Shown: positions 17,870-29,373 of the stretch, piece by piece | Numbering within the stretch: the stretch's first letter is position 1 | How the letters are laid out: each line of letters begins with the position of its first letter | Assembly: GCA_002496565.1 (NCBI GenBank) | Contig: DAKJ01000019.1 | Location: 20,443 to 84,442, forward strand | Source: Methanosarcina sp. UBA289 | GTDB taxonomy: Archaea; Halobacteriota; Methanosarcinia; Methanosarcinales; Methanosarcinaceae | Length of the DNA: 64,000 nucleotides | Reading direction: 5' to 3' | Translations under genes and position numbers: made by a program | Notes under the pieces: model-generated | What the model was told of the DNA's origin: nothing | The model's database searches: none | The model's input: the letters and a program-made list of their open reading frames with translations, nothing else

Positions 17870-19092
17870 TGAGTATTAGTGAAGCTACAATCGATAGCAT
17901 GATAAAAGATCTGCCTCTCCCTTCAAATATCCTTAATGCTCTCAAGGCAGATGTTATCAAAGCCGGAGTAAGCAAGAAGGAAATGGAAGAGATTATAGAA
18001 CAGGTGATGGAAGAGTATCATACCTCATGTATGGAACCCTGTGATGCTGCCGGTGTGGTTGCAGCCCAATCCATAGGGGAGCCGGGTACCCAGATGACAA
18101 TGCGTACCTTCCACTACGCTGGTGTGGCCGAGATTAACGTTACACTCGGTCTGCCCCGTCTTATTGAAATTGTGGATGCTCGAAAAATTCCGAGCACTCC
18201 TATGATGACAATTGCCCTCTCAAAAGAACATCCTGAGGACTATGCTTACGACAGGGAAAAGACAAGATATCTTGCCTGGGAGATTGAAGCCACAAAAATT
18301 GATCATATCGCTGACGTAACCACTGATCTTTCCCAGATGAAATTGATAATTGACCTGCATGAGAAGGCAATGGAAGGCAGGAATATTACTATAGATCAGG
18401 TAAAAGAAAAGTTCAATGAAGAATTGAACGTGATGGTTACCATCTCTCCGGATATAGATAACCAAATTATCATTGCACCGGGAGAGCCTTCTTACAGGGA
18501 GCTTCTACAGCTTGCAAAAAGCATCCATAATGTCACCCTGAAAGGAATAGAAGGAATCAAGCGTGTAGTGGTCCGTAAGGAAGGGGAAGAATATACACTC
18601 TACACTGAAGGTTCGGCCCTGCGTGAAGTGCTTCAGTTCGAAGGCGTGGATAAGACAAGGACAAGTACAAATAACATCAATGAAATTTATGAAGTGCTTG
18701 GAATCGAAGCTGCAAGAAATGCGATAATTAAGGAAGCTACAGATACTCTGCGTGAACAGGGTCTTACTGTGGACATCCGTCACATTATGCTTGTGGCCGA
18801 TCTTATGACCTGTGACGGAGAAGTAAAACAGATTGGAAGGCACGGAATTTCAGGAGAAAAGGCAAGTGTCTTTGCTCGTGCAGCTTTCGAAGTTACGGTA
18901 AATCACTTGCTGGATGCAGGAATGCGCGGGGATGTGGATCAGCTTCAGGGGGTCACGGAAAATATCATCGTTGGCCAGCCTATCCGTATGGGTACAGGAG
19001 ACGTGCACCTTATAAGCCGAAGACGAGATGAAATTGAAGCAGCAATAGAAGCGGCAGAAGCAGCAGAAGCGGCAGAAGCGGCAGAAGAGTGA
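17869..19092 (+). CDS. rpoA2: DNA-directed RNA polymerase subunit A'' (Rpo1C)
   Basis: 407 residues; the C-terminal part of the largest subunit, carrying the trigger-loop and jaw regions (VAAQSIGEPGTQMTMRTFHYAG and GLPRLIEIVDARK). The C-terminal conserved blocks VADLMTCDGEVKQIGRHGISGEKASVFARA and QLQGVTENIIVGQP are also present. The start ATG overlaps the rpoA' stop. The last about 20 residues are an unusual Glu-Ala-Ala repeat tail, encoded by near-identical 9-bp units between about 19036 and 19089; this looks like slippage-prone DNA outside the conserved fold. Confidence 0.96.
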   Translation: MSISEATIDSMIKDLPLPSNILNALKADVIKAGVSKKEMEEIIEQVMEEYHTSCMEPCDAAGVVAAQSIGEPGTQMTMRTFHYAGVAEINVTLGLPRLIEIVDARKIPSTPMMTIALSKEHPEDYAYDREKTRYLAWEIEATKIDHIADVTTDLSQMKLIIDLHEKAMEGRNITIDQVKEKFNEELNVMVTISPDIDNQIIIAPGEPSYRELLQLAKSIHNVTLKGIEGIKRVVVRKEGEEYTLYTEGSALREVLQFEGVDKTRTSTNNINEIYEVLGIEAARNAIIKEATDTLREQGLTVDIRHIMLVADLMTCDGEVKQIGRHGISGEKASVFARAAFEVTVNHLLDAGMRGDVDQLQGVTENIIVGQPIRMGTGDVHLISRRRDEIEAAIEAAEAAEAAEAAEE

Positions 19093-19341
19093 AGGTTTCT
19101 GGGTAAAAGCCAGCCCGGTGCAAAAACCTGAAACTCAACCTATAATTATTTAAATGCGTAGCCTGATAGAGGACCAGTTCAGATCAGGTATACCTTACCT
19201 TTATGAAACTTAGAGAATCCTGCTGCAGAAACTCGAGTCTGCTAGGCTCATAACCAGAAAATAAATATAAGGCATCAGGTATTTAGAGTACCATATATTC
19301 ACCGAGCTTGGAAAATCTTTATTAGGAAAGAGATAGAGTAG

Positions 19342-19662
<321 letters not shown>

Positions 19663-19682
19663 TAAAAGGAGTTGGCAACGTC

Positions 19683-20108
19683 TTGGGTGAAATAAGACTT
19701 ACTGCAGAAAGCATCCAGTACATTGCGTTATTTGAAAATATGACGCGAGCCAAAATTCTTGACTGTATCCCTGAGGAGGAAAGGCTCGTATATGTCGTAA
19801 AACAGGGAGATATGGGACTTGCTATAGGCAGAAATGGGGAGAATATAAACCGCGTTAAAAAGACCTTGGACAAACCCATAGAACTTGTGGAATATTCAGA
19901 TGACCCTGTTACCTTTCTGAAGAATGCCTTTGGACCTGTTTCCGTGAGTTCGGTAAACATTCTAAACAAAAATGGCAAGCGATTAGCTTATGTAGAGGTA
20001 CCCAATAAAGAAAAGGGGCTTGCCATAGGTCGTAACGGCAAAAACATTGAGAAAGTAAAGATGCTTGCCCGTCGCCATCATAATATAGAAGATGTGATCC
20101 TGCAGTAA
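19683..20108 (+). CDS. nusA: NusA-like transcription factor with two KH domains
   Basis: 141 residues from TTG 19683, preceded by AAAGGAG. The archaeal NusA-type protein lacks the N-terminal polymerase-binding and S1 domains of bacterial NusA and consists of two KH domains. The Gly-rich KH signatures GLAIGRNGENI (about residue 44) and GLAIGRNGKNI (about 117) are both present. It binds RNA and is thought to act in transcription termination or RNA maturation. It sits between rpl30e and rps12 in the conserved archaeal order. Confidence 0.95.
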   Translation: MGEIRLTAESIQYIALFENMTRAKILDCIPEEERLVYVVKQGDMGLAIGRNGENINRVKKTLDKPIELVEYSDDPVTFLKNAFGPVSVSSVNILNKNGKRLAYVEVPNKEKGLAIGRNGKNIEKVKMLARRHHNIEDVILQ

Positions 20109-20190
20109 TCTAATTTAATTTACATTGATCTATTAATCCGGCGTTGAAGGACAATCTGGCATCCAGTATGCCTCTAGAAAACTGAGATAA

Positions 20191-21206
<1,016 letters not shown>

Positions 21207-21278
21207 TCGCTTATGCGGGTTGCCTCGATATAAAAAGTCATTATAGAACGAGATTACATTTGTTTAAAAGGTATTAGC

Positions 21279-23471
21279 ATGGGACGAAGGAAGAAGATGG
21301 TCGAGCGTGTAACGACGCTCATGAATGAACCGGCAAAGATCAGAAACATCGGGATTGTTGCGCATATTGACCACGGAAAAACTACATTATCGGATAACCT
21401 GTTAGGCGGCGCCGGCATGATTTCGAAGGAACTTGCAGGCAGACAGTTATTCATGGATTCCGACGAAGAGGAACAGCAAAGAGGTATTACTATCGATGCC
21501 TCCAACGTTTCCATGGTTCACAGTTTTGATAATGAAGACTACCTGATCAACCTAATCGATACTCCCGGACACGTTGACTTTGGTGGGGACGTCACCCGTG
21601 CAATGAGGGCTGTAGACGGCGCTGTTGTTGTCGTGGATGCTGTCGAAGGTACAATGCCCCAAACCGAAACCGTTCTGAGACAAGCACTCAGGGAACATGT
21701 AAGACCTGTACTTTTTGTTAACAAGGTCGACAGGCTGATCAATGAGCTCCAGGTAGATTCTCAGGAAATGCAGGTTCGCCTTGGAAAAGTCATTGACCAC
21801 GTGAACAAGCTCATCAAGAACATGAACCCTGAAAAATACAAGGCAGGCTGGAGAGTTGATGCTGCAGCCGGAACTGTTGCTTTCGGGTCAGCTCTTTACA
21901 ATTGGGCAATCAGTGTGCCCATGATGAAGAAAACCGGGGTTTCTTTTAACGATGTATACGAATACTGTAAAGCCGGAGATATGAAGTCCCTGGCAGAAAA
22001 GTGCCCACTGCACGAAGCTGTACTTGACATGGTCATTCACTTCCTGCCAAACCCACTTGACGCCCAGAAGGGAAGAGTACCTGTTATATGGCACGGAGAT
22101 GCGAAATCCGAGATCGGAGAGTCCATGACTCATGCAAATCCAGACGGAGACCTCGCATTCATGGTAACTGATATTTCTGTTGACCCCCACGCAGGTGAAG
22201 TTGCAACAGGAAGACTGTTCAGCGGTTCTTTTTCCCGTGGTATGGAAGTCTATACCTCAGGCACTGCAAAGAAGAGCAGAGTCCAGCAGGTAGGTATCTT
22301 CATGGGCCCTGAGAGGCTTGAAGTGGACAAGATTCCTGCAGGAAACATTGCCGCAGTTACCGGTCTGAAAGATGCAATTGTGGGATCCACTGTAACAACC
22401 CTCGAAGGCATGACACCTTTTGAAAGCATCAGGCACGTAAGCGAGCCTGTTGTGACTGTAGCTGTGGAAGCAAAGCACACCAAGGACTTACCCAAACTGG
22501 TTGAAGTGCTCAGACAGGTTGCAAAGGAAGACCCGACCCTTCAGATTACTCTGGACGAGGAAACCGGGGAACACCTGATGGCAGGTATGGGAGAACTCCA
22601 CCTTGAGGTTATTGCCCACAGGATCGAAAGGGACAAGAACGTGGAAATCACCACTAGCAAGCCAATTGTCGTTTACAGGGAAACCATTAAGAAGAAGATC
22701 GAAGCTGTTGAAGGAAAGTCTCCAAACAGGCACAACAGGTTCTATATCTTTGTGGAACCCCTTGACCTTGAGATTGTGGATGCTATCAAGGCCGGCGATA
22801 TCAGCATGAATCTGCCCGAGCTTGAACGCAGGCAGAAACTCATGGATCTCGGAATGGAAAAAGAAGAGGCAAAAGGCATTGTCGGGATCTTCAATTCCAA
22901 TATCTTCATTGATATGACCAAAGGTATCCAGTACCTGAATGAGACAATGGAACTTGTGCTTGACGGGTTTGAGGAAGTCATGCGTGCAGGCCCGCTTACA
23001 AGGGAACCCGTGGCAAATGTAAAATGCGTACTCGTAGATGCCAAGCTTCACGAAGACGCAATCCACAGAGGTCCAGCTCAGGTAATTCCAGCTTCAAGGC
23101 AGGCCATTCAGGCAGGCATGCTTATGGCAGACGACACCCTGCTAGAACCTTATCAGAAGGTTTTCGTCCAGGTACCCCAGCTTTTAATGGGTGGTGCAAC
23201 AAAGGAACTGCAGGGCCGCCGTGGAATCATTCTTAACATGACTACGGAAGGAGATCTGGCAATTATTGAGGCCAGAGTGCCTGTAGCTGAAATGTTCGGA
23301 TTTGCAGGAGAGATCAGGTCTGCAACTGAAGGGCGTGCTATGTGGAGCACCGAATTCGGAGGCTTTGACACTGTGCCAACCAGCATTCAGAACGAAATTG
23401 TAGGTCAGATCAGAGAGAGGAAAGGCTTGAAGAAAGAACTGCCTAAAGCCACTGATTTCCTTTCAATGTAA
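21279..23471 (+). CDS. fusA: Translation elongation factor 2
   Basis: 730 residues, standard for archaeal aEF-2, the ribosomal translocase. GTPase motifs are [10 protein letters not shown] (residues about 27-36), RGITIDAS in switch [13 protein letters not shown] and NKVD. Domain IV carries the [14 protein letters not shown] block with His near residue 596, the residue converted to diphthamide in archaea and eukaryotes. No intein is present. It lies 72 bp after rps7 and ends in an immediate hairpin terminator, which may uncouple it from tuf. Confidence 0.98.
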   Translation: MGRRKKMVERVTTLMNEPAKIRNIGIVAHIDHGKTTLSDNLLGGAGMISKELAGRQLFMDSDEEEQQRGITIDASNVSMVHSFDNEDYLINLIDTPGHVDFGGDVTRAMRAVDGAVVVVDAVEGTMPQTETVLRQALREHVRPVLFVNKVDRLINELQVDSQEMQVRLGKVIDHVNKLIKNMNPEKYKAGWRVDAAAGTVAFGSALYNWAISVPMMKKTGVSFNDVYEYCKAGDMKSLAEKCPLHEAVLDMVIHFLPNPLDAQKGRVPVIWHGDAKSEIGESMTHANPDGDLAFMVTDISVDPHAGEVATGRLFSGSFSRGMEVYTSGTAKKSRVQQVGIFMGPERLEVDKIPAGNIAAVTGLKDAIVGSTVTTLEGMTPFESIRHVSEPVVTVAVEAKHTKDLPKLVEVLRQVAKEDPTLQITLDEETGEHLMAGMGELHLEVIAHRIERDKNVEITTSKPIVVYRETIKKKIEAVEGKSPNRHNRFYIFVEPLDLEIVDAIKAGDISMNLPELERRQKLMDLGMEKEEAKGIVGIFNSNIFIDMTKGIQYLNETMELVLDGFEEVMRAGPLTREPVANVKCVLVDAKLHEDAIHRGPAQVIPASRQAIQAGMLMADDTLLEPYQKVFVQVPQLLMGGATKELQGRRGIILNMTTEGDLAIIEARVPVAEMFGFAGEIRSATEGRAMWSTEFGGFDTVPTSIQNEIVGQIRERKGLKKELPKATDFLSM

Positions 23472-23490
23472 GCGGAATTTTCCGCTTTTC
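23471..23490 (+). terminator. Hairpin terminator at the fusA stop codon
   Basis: AGCGGAA (23471-23477) pairs perfectly with TTCCGCT (23480-23486) across a 2-base loop, followed by a T-rich stretch. It begins on the last base of the fusA stop codon. A second perfect 7-bp hairpin (CTATCCT 23513-23519, AGGATAG 23525-23531) follows 25 bp later. Confidence 0.6.
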
Positions 23491-23531
23491 CTTAATATTT
23501 ACAAGGATATACCTATCCTCAGATAGGATAG

Positions 23532-23824
23532 ATAAGAGCACCCGACTGATTTGGAAGGGAAGAGAATCCCTATCGGCTCGGGAATACGGCCAATCGGAAA
23601 GCTTTAAAATAAGGTATGCCTATATTGGGGAAAGCAGTCCAGACCACTGGAAAATTTATAAAGTGGCGGTTCGAGAAGGAATCCGGAAAGAGGAAAACTG
23701 GCAATATTGATCGGACAAAAGAATATAGAAAAGATGAATCAATATTGAGATCCGCCCTAATCTTAATATAGTAAATATTTGATATACGAATGAAACTCAT
23801 CCAGAATTACAGGAGAATTATAAT
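23532..23824 (+). promoter_or_regulatory. tuf promoter region
   Basis: A gene-free stretch between fusA and tuf. An AT-rich TATA-like block (TTAATATAGTAAATATTTG, near 23762) lies about 40-60 bases before tuf, and AGGAGAATT precedes its ATG. With the two hairpins after fusA this suggests that tuf has its own promoter, which fits the need for a large excess of EF-1 alpha. Confidence 0.45.
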
Positions 23825-25439
<1,615 letters not shown>

Positions 25440-25450
25440 ACGAGAAAAAA

Positions 25451-25500
25451 GACAGGCTACAGAATCACTCTGTACCCGGTCTTGTAAAATTCTTTTTCAC
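25451..25500 (+). terminator. Terminator of the str operon
   Basis: TACAGA 25458-25463 and TCTGTA 25469-25474 form a 6-bp stem with loop ATCAC. This is extended outward by imperfect pairing (GACAGG with CCCGGTC) and followed by T-rich TTCTTTTT from about 25490. Confidence 0.5.
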
Positions 25501-25526
25501 TTCTTTACTTCAGAATAGCTTACACC

Positions 25527-25676
25527 TCAATACAAATTTTTGAGGAATCTGCCGGCGGTCGTCAAATCAGACGTTCTTTCCGCCAGCATTTCTGCAAATT
25601 TTGCCTTCTTGTAAAGCTTATCTTGCTTAGGTATGAGCTTGCAGATATTATCCTTAATGGCATCCTTTTTACTCAT
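25527..25676 (-). CDS. Small hypothetical protein, 49 residues
   Basis: An ORF from ATG 25676 to TGA 25527. The protein is basic (MSKKDAIKDN...; many Lys, Arg) and predicted mostly helical, with no signal peptide. Third codon positions are G/C-rich while the surrounding DNA is AT-rich, which supports coding. A GAGG lies about 15 bases upstream. It lies convergent to the str operon. I do not recognise a family; it could be a fragment of a longer lost gene. Confidence 0.35.
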   Translation of the reverse strand: MSKKDAIKDNICKLIPKQDKLYKKAKFAEMLAERTSDLTTAGRFLKNLY

Positions 25677-26289
25677 TTTTGCCTTATTTTACCTCTTTTG
25701 CCTTATTTTCTCTTTTTCACTTTTTTACTCTCTTTTTTAGGAAAAAAGAAAGATCAATTCCCGTCATTTTGATGGTGGAATACAGCCCGTCAACTTCAAC
25801 AAAACAACAAATCCAAATTTTTTGGATTTCAGAGGATAAAACAATTTTACTCAGGTGCATGCACAATAATGGTAAGTTCCCATCCTTCGAACTCTTCAAT
25901 TGATTACACCATATAGTCAGAATTAGATAATTTGTAACCAAATAAGTCTATATTTATTATTTGTTAACTTAAATAAGACCTTTATACACTAAGATTAAAT
26001 TATATTTTCTTTTATACTTATTTTTGAATATGAGTTAAGACATATACTCAAATAAATAATTTATGGCCAAATCATTAAACAGTAAAAATATTAAAAAGTA
26101 ATCCAGACTCAAAATCCGCTTGAAAATTGCATTGTTAGAGAACCTGGACATAAAACGTATAAGGAGTTAATTAAAAGTAGTTTATGGAGTTCAAAAGTAA
26201 TTTCCGAGATACCCCGAGCTCCATAAAATGTGCCCTAAGAGGCAGTGATTATGTTAGCTTTGACCATATTTAAGCTTGCCTGATTCTGC
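25677..26289. other. Pyrimidine-rich and AT-rich spacer with a dispersed repeat
   Basis: A pyrimidine-rich run (about 25680-25740) is followed by a segment from about 25739 (AGGAAAAAAGAAAG, then CCCGTCATTTTGATG). That segment recurs in altered form near 30734-30775, where both copies read RKKE..P.V.LM in one frame. The rest (25940-26290) is AT-rich with no gene that I can support. Confidence 0.4.
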
Positions 26290-26311
26290 CTCCTAGAGTA
26301 AATACTAGGAG
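26290..26311 (+). promoter_or_regulatory. Hairpin burying the ribosome-binding site
   Basis: CTCCTAG (26290-26296) is the exact complement of CTAGGAG (26305-26311), with an 8-base loop AGTAAATA. The second arm contains the GGAG that serves ATG 26321. In mRNA the ribosome site would be paired, so translation could be controlled by structure. A second inverted pair, AGAGGCAG/CTGCCTCCT, lies just outside. Confidence 0.4.
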
Positions 26312-26320
26312 TTGAAGTAA

Positions 26321-27540
26321 ATGAAGCATAATAGAATTGGAATAGGTATACTTGTTTTAGCAGTGCTGGTTAGTATGGTGTTCATACCATCCGTAAGTGC
26401 ACAGAAAGAGGACAGTTACTCTGTAACTGCCGAAGAAGCCTTTAAGCATGCTAATGCGAATATGATAAGTTTTATAGCAGCTAAAGCACTAAACTTTGAA
26501 AACTGGGCAGGAGCATCTATTGATCCAAAACCAATTGAGCTTTATGACATAAATGGTCAGAAATTATTTTATCAATTCTCGGTATATAAAGAAAAAAAAT
26601 TGATAGGTACAATTGACATTTATGCTAATAAAACACTGGGAAATTCATTCAATGACATTGCATTTGATCCTACACCTTATAAAGCCTCAGAAGCCATGAA
26701 AAAGTCAAAAGAAATCGCCAAGAAAAATTATCCAAAAATTATCCAACTGGAGAAATCAAATCAACCAATTTAGTTGTATACAGCTATCCGAGTATAGGAG
26801 CAATGACCGTTGTAAAAGACAAGACCACTGGAGTTGAACATCGGATATTTGTAGATGCATATACCCTTGAAGAGGTAGAAGATAAACCTGCAACTGAAAC
26901 CAAGCCTGGGGTTTGGTCAATGTATTAGATGAAATTGGAGAATGGAGTTGAAGAAAATTTAAAAGAATGACAAAAAAGTGATCAACTTGCTAACTCTATA
27001 GAACAAGCAGCAGCTAATAAAGGAGTTAATATTAATGCTGCAGTTACTGAAGAAAATATTAAAAAACTCAGTGGCGATGCAGCGATAACGGCTTCAACAG
27101 ATGTAAAACTTGGCGTTCCTCGTCGTGGACAAGAAAAAGATATTTACTGCGGTGAAGCATCTATTCAAATGATTTCTTTATACTATGGACAACCAACCCC
27201 TACACAAACATCTATCTATAACTATTTCTTCGGCCCTAAAGACAAACCTTCTGGACTCAGCATTAATAACATGAAAGAATGGGCTGAAGTTAAATGGGGA
27301 AAAACGGGATCTCTAGATACTACTTTGACTAATGCGGAAATTGTTACAGAGATTGACAAGCGTAGACCTTTTTACAGTATAATTTTAGATCCACAACATT
27401 ATCGAGTTTGTCAAGGATATTTAATTCAAAATGGGTATTTCTACATGTATATTAATGATCCAATGCCTATTGGTTCGAGTGGTACACCAAAAATTGAAGT
27501 ATCCACCAGTCAAGAAAAAAAACGTATATACGTACGCTGA
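26321..27540 (+). pseudogene. Secreted C39-like cysteine protease, disrupted
   Basis: The N-terminus is intact with a signal peptide (residues 1-27, ending SVSAQ) followed by a propeptide-like domain up to 26773. A perfect 11-bp tandem duplication at 26723-26744 shifts the frame. Removing one copy joins it to a second frame that runs to 27540. That frame has a TAG at 26926 and a TGA at 26968, then an open C39-type catalytic domain: LGVPRRGQEKDIYCGEAS with the nucleophile Cys, QHYRVCQGYL with the His, and YINDPMP. UAG can be pyrrolysine in this genus, but the frameshift and the TGA make a dead gene more likely. Upstream SD sequence is buried in a hairpin. Confidence 0.75.
26723..26744 (+). repeat. 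Perfect 11-bp tandem duplication causing a frameshift
   Basis: AAAAATTATCC occurs twice without a gap (26723-26733 and 26734-26744). The net gain of 11 bases moves the protease frame from one ending at 26773 to the one carrying the catalytic domain. Confidence 0.85.
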
Positions 27541-27721
27541 GAAATTCTTAGAGATTTCGATAAACTTCTGATTTCAAAGGTTGAATTATATTTTATACAC
27601 AATTAGCCAAAAAGTGAGTTTATCGAAACATCTACATTTTTTATATATTTGTTTAAAATTACATACAAAAATACCAATTAAACAGTATAAATGTGTTTAT
27701 TCTGAATTATTTTGTCTTGTA

Positions 27722-27832
27722 ATTAGTGTTGTGATTCCAAAATAGATTCATAATACTCGACATTTGAATAAATCCAAAAATCACGAATTTTGACAGGAAA
27801 TAAGGAGTTGATTTTGGAATCACACCACTAAT
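27722..27832. repeat. 111-bp segment with 22-bp inverted repeat ends
   Basis: ATTAGTGTTGTGATTCCAAA at 27722 onward matches, at 21 of 22 positions, the inverse complement of 27811-27832. The interior is AT-rich and has no ORF. It is either a miniature inverted-repeat element or a very stable hairpin in the leader of the downstream surface-protein gene. No clear target-site duplication is visible. Confidence 0.5.
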
Positions 27833-27943
27833 CTGTTTATTCAGAAGTTGACTTGAATAAATGAGGATTTTAGAAAAAAATCCAAAGTCCAAATTTTTGA
27901 TAATGGTAATGGTATGAAAGACAAACACTATTGGAGAAAAAAT

Positions 27944-29281
27944 ATGAAAAGTAAAACCATGTCAACAATACTGATCGACAATTTTTCGGTTTCACTATCA
28001 TCTGCGACAATGTCTAATAAAGTACGCAGGGAAAATACCTTTCTGAGAGCTTTTGGAATAACGGCACTTACGATTTTAATAATGGTGAGCGTAGCACATG
28101 CAGCTCCATTTGCATATGTTGCGAGTCTGGGAGTTGATACCGGAACTGTTTTTGTAATTGATACAGCAACCGATAATCTTACAGCAGTAGTGCCTGTCGG
28201 AGGGTGGCCCGAAGGTATTGCAGTCAACTCTGCAGGAACAAAGGTATATGTAGCAACCGGATTTGACCCCACTATCTCTGTAATTGACACAGCCACAAAT
28301 ACAGTTAGTGCCACAGTGAATGCAGAAAGAAGTTATCCCTGGGGAGTTGCAGTCAACCCTGCGGGAACAAGGGTTTACGTGACTAATCGCTATAGTGTGG
28401 CAGATAATGACAGCAATAATGTCTCAGTAATTGACACAGCAACGAACAGCGTAGTGGCCACGATTAATATCGGGGTAAGTACTGTTAACGCTGCAGTCAC
28501 CCCAGATGGAAAAAAAATCTATGCTACGAACAGCCGCAACAACACTACTTCTGTAATCGATGCGGCTACAAACAAAATTACAGCCACTGTACCTGTAGGA
28601 GACCATCCTACTGATGTTGCAGTCAGCCCTGACGGAAATAAGGTGTATGTGACCAATACAGGCAGCAGCGACGTATCCGTAATTGATACAGAAACAAACA
28701 CCGTTACAGCCACCGTGCCTGTAGAAAATGGCCCAGGTGATATTGCAGTCACACCGGATGGAACGAAAGTGTATGTGGCAGATTGGCAGAACAACAACGT
28801 TTCCGTAATTGATGCAACGACAAACACTGTCACAGCCACTGCGTCTGTAGGAAAACAGCCTATGGGAATTGCAGTCACACCGGATGGAAAAAAGGTATAT
28901 GTGACAAATGCTGAAAGCGACAATGTCTCCGTAATTGACACAGCTACAAACAAAGTTATAGCGACTGTAAATTCAGGAAAATATACTATAAATTATCCTA
29001 CTGGAGTTGCCATTGGGCCCTTTATAAATACTAATATGACTGGTCAAAGCACAAGGACAGCTTCCAATGCAACTGAAGACATAGGGATTGAAGAAACTAA
29101 ATTCTCGTCGTCTGAAGAGAAAAAAGCTGTTGAATTCAATAATTCAAACAATAATTCTGAATTTGATAATGATAGTAGCTCAAGTGGAAATGAATCGAGC
29201 AAAAATAACTCTACTCAAGGCTTCGGATTATTGAGTGGTTTGGTCTGCCTTTTTGGAGGATGGAAGTTCAGTAAGAATTAA
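27944..29281 (+). CDS. YVTN beta-propeller surface protein, copy 1
   Basis: 445 residues from ATG 27944, six bases after GGAGA; ATG 27914 upstream lacks such a site. A signal/anchor segment lies near residues 35-55 (ending HAAPFAYV). About seven repeats of roughly 42 residues follow, each with a VYVTN-like strand and a SVIDTATN turn, which form a YVTN beta-propeller. After it come an Asn/Ser-rich, sequon-rich linker (SSSGNESSKNNST) and a C-terminal GFG-hydrophobic-basic segment resembling the PGF-CTERM anchor. This protein is likely exported, glycosylated and attached to the cell surface. The next gene is a tandem paralogue. The binding partner is unknown. Confidence 0.88.
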   Translation: MKSKTMSTILIDNFSVSLSSATMSNKVRRENTFLRAFGITALTILIMVSVAHAAPFAYVASLGVDTGTVFVIDTATDNLTAVVPVGGWPEGIAVNSAGTKVYVATGFDPTISVIDTATNTVSATVNAERSYPWGVAVNPAGTRVYVTNRYSVADNDSNNVSVIDTATNSVVATINIGVSTVNAAVTPDGKKIYATNSRNNTTSVIDAATNKITATVPVGDHPTDVAVSPDGNKVYVTNTGSSDVSVIDTETNTVTATVPVENGPGDIAVTPDGTKVYVADWQNNNVSVIDATTNTVTATASVGKQPMGIAVTPDGKKVYVTNAESDNVSVIDTATNKVIATVNSGKYTINYPTGVAIGPFINTNMTGQSTRTASNATEDIGIEETKFSSSEEKKAVEFNNSNNNSEFDNDSSSSGNESSKNNSTQGFGLLSGLVCLFGGWKFSKN

Positions 29282-29373
29282 GTGCTAAAATAGGCCTTGG
29301 TGTCGTTACTTATCGGAATGAACTAGCATTAAAGACAAACATCGTCTGGGAATAAAAGAGGAAAGATAAAATC

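Noticed and set aside
15227..19092. rpoA split as a frameshift
   Set aside because: The A'/A'' split is universal in archaea; the one-base overlap is coupling, not a lesion.
25679..25941. Two opposing frames of about 74 codons
   Set aside because: Low-complexity Phe/Leu-rich translation of a pyrimidine tract; one half matches a dispersed repeat, not a gene.
26926..26928. In-frame TAG read as a pyrrolysine codon
   Set aside because: A frameshift before it and a TGA 40 bases after it make a dead gene more likely. The TAG at 51725 likewise lies in the wrong frame of a shifted gene.
27722..27832. CRISPR-like repeat
   Set aside because: Only one inverted pair exists; there is no regular repeat-spacer series here or elsewhere in the window.
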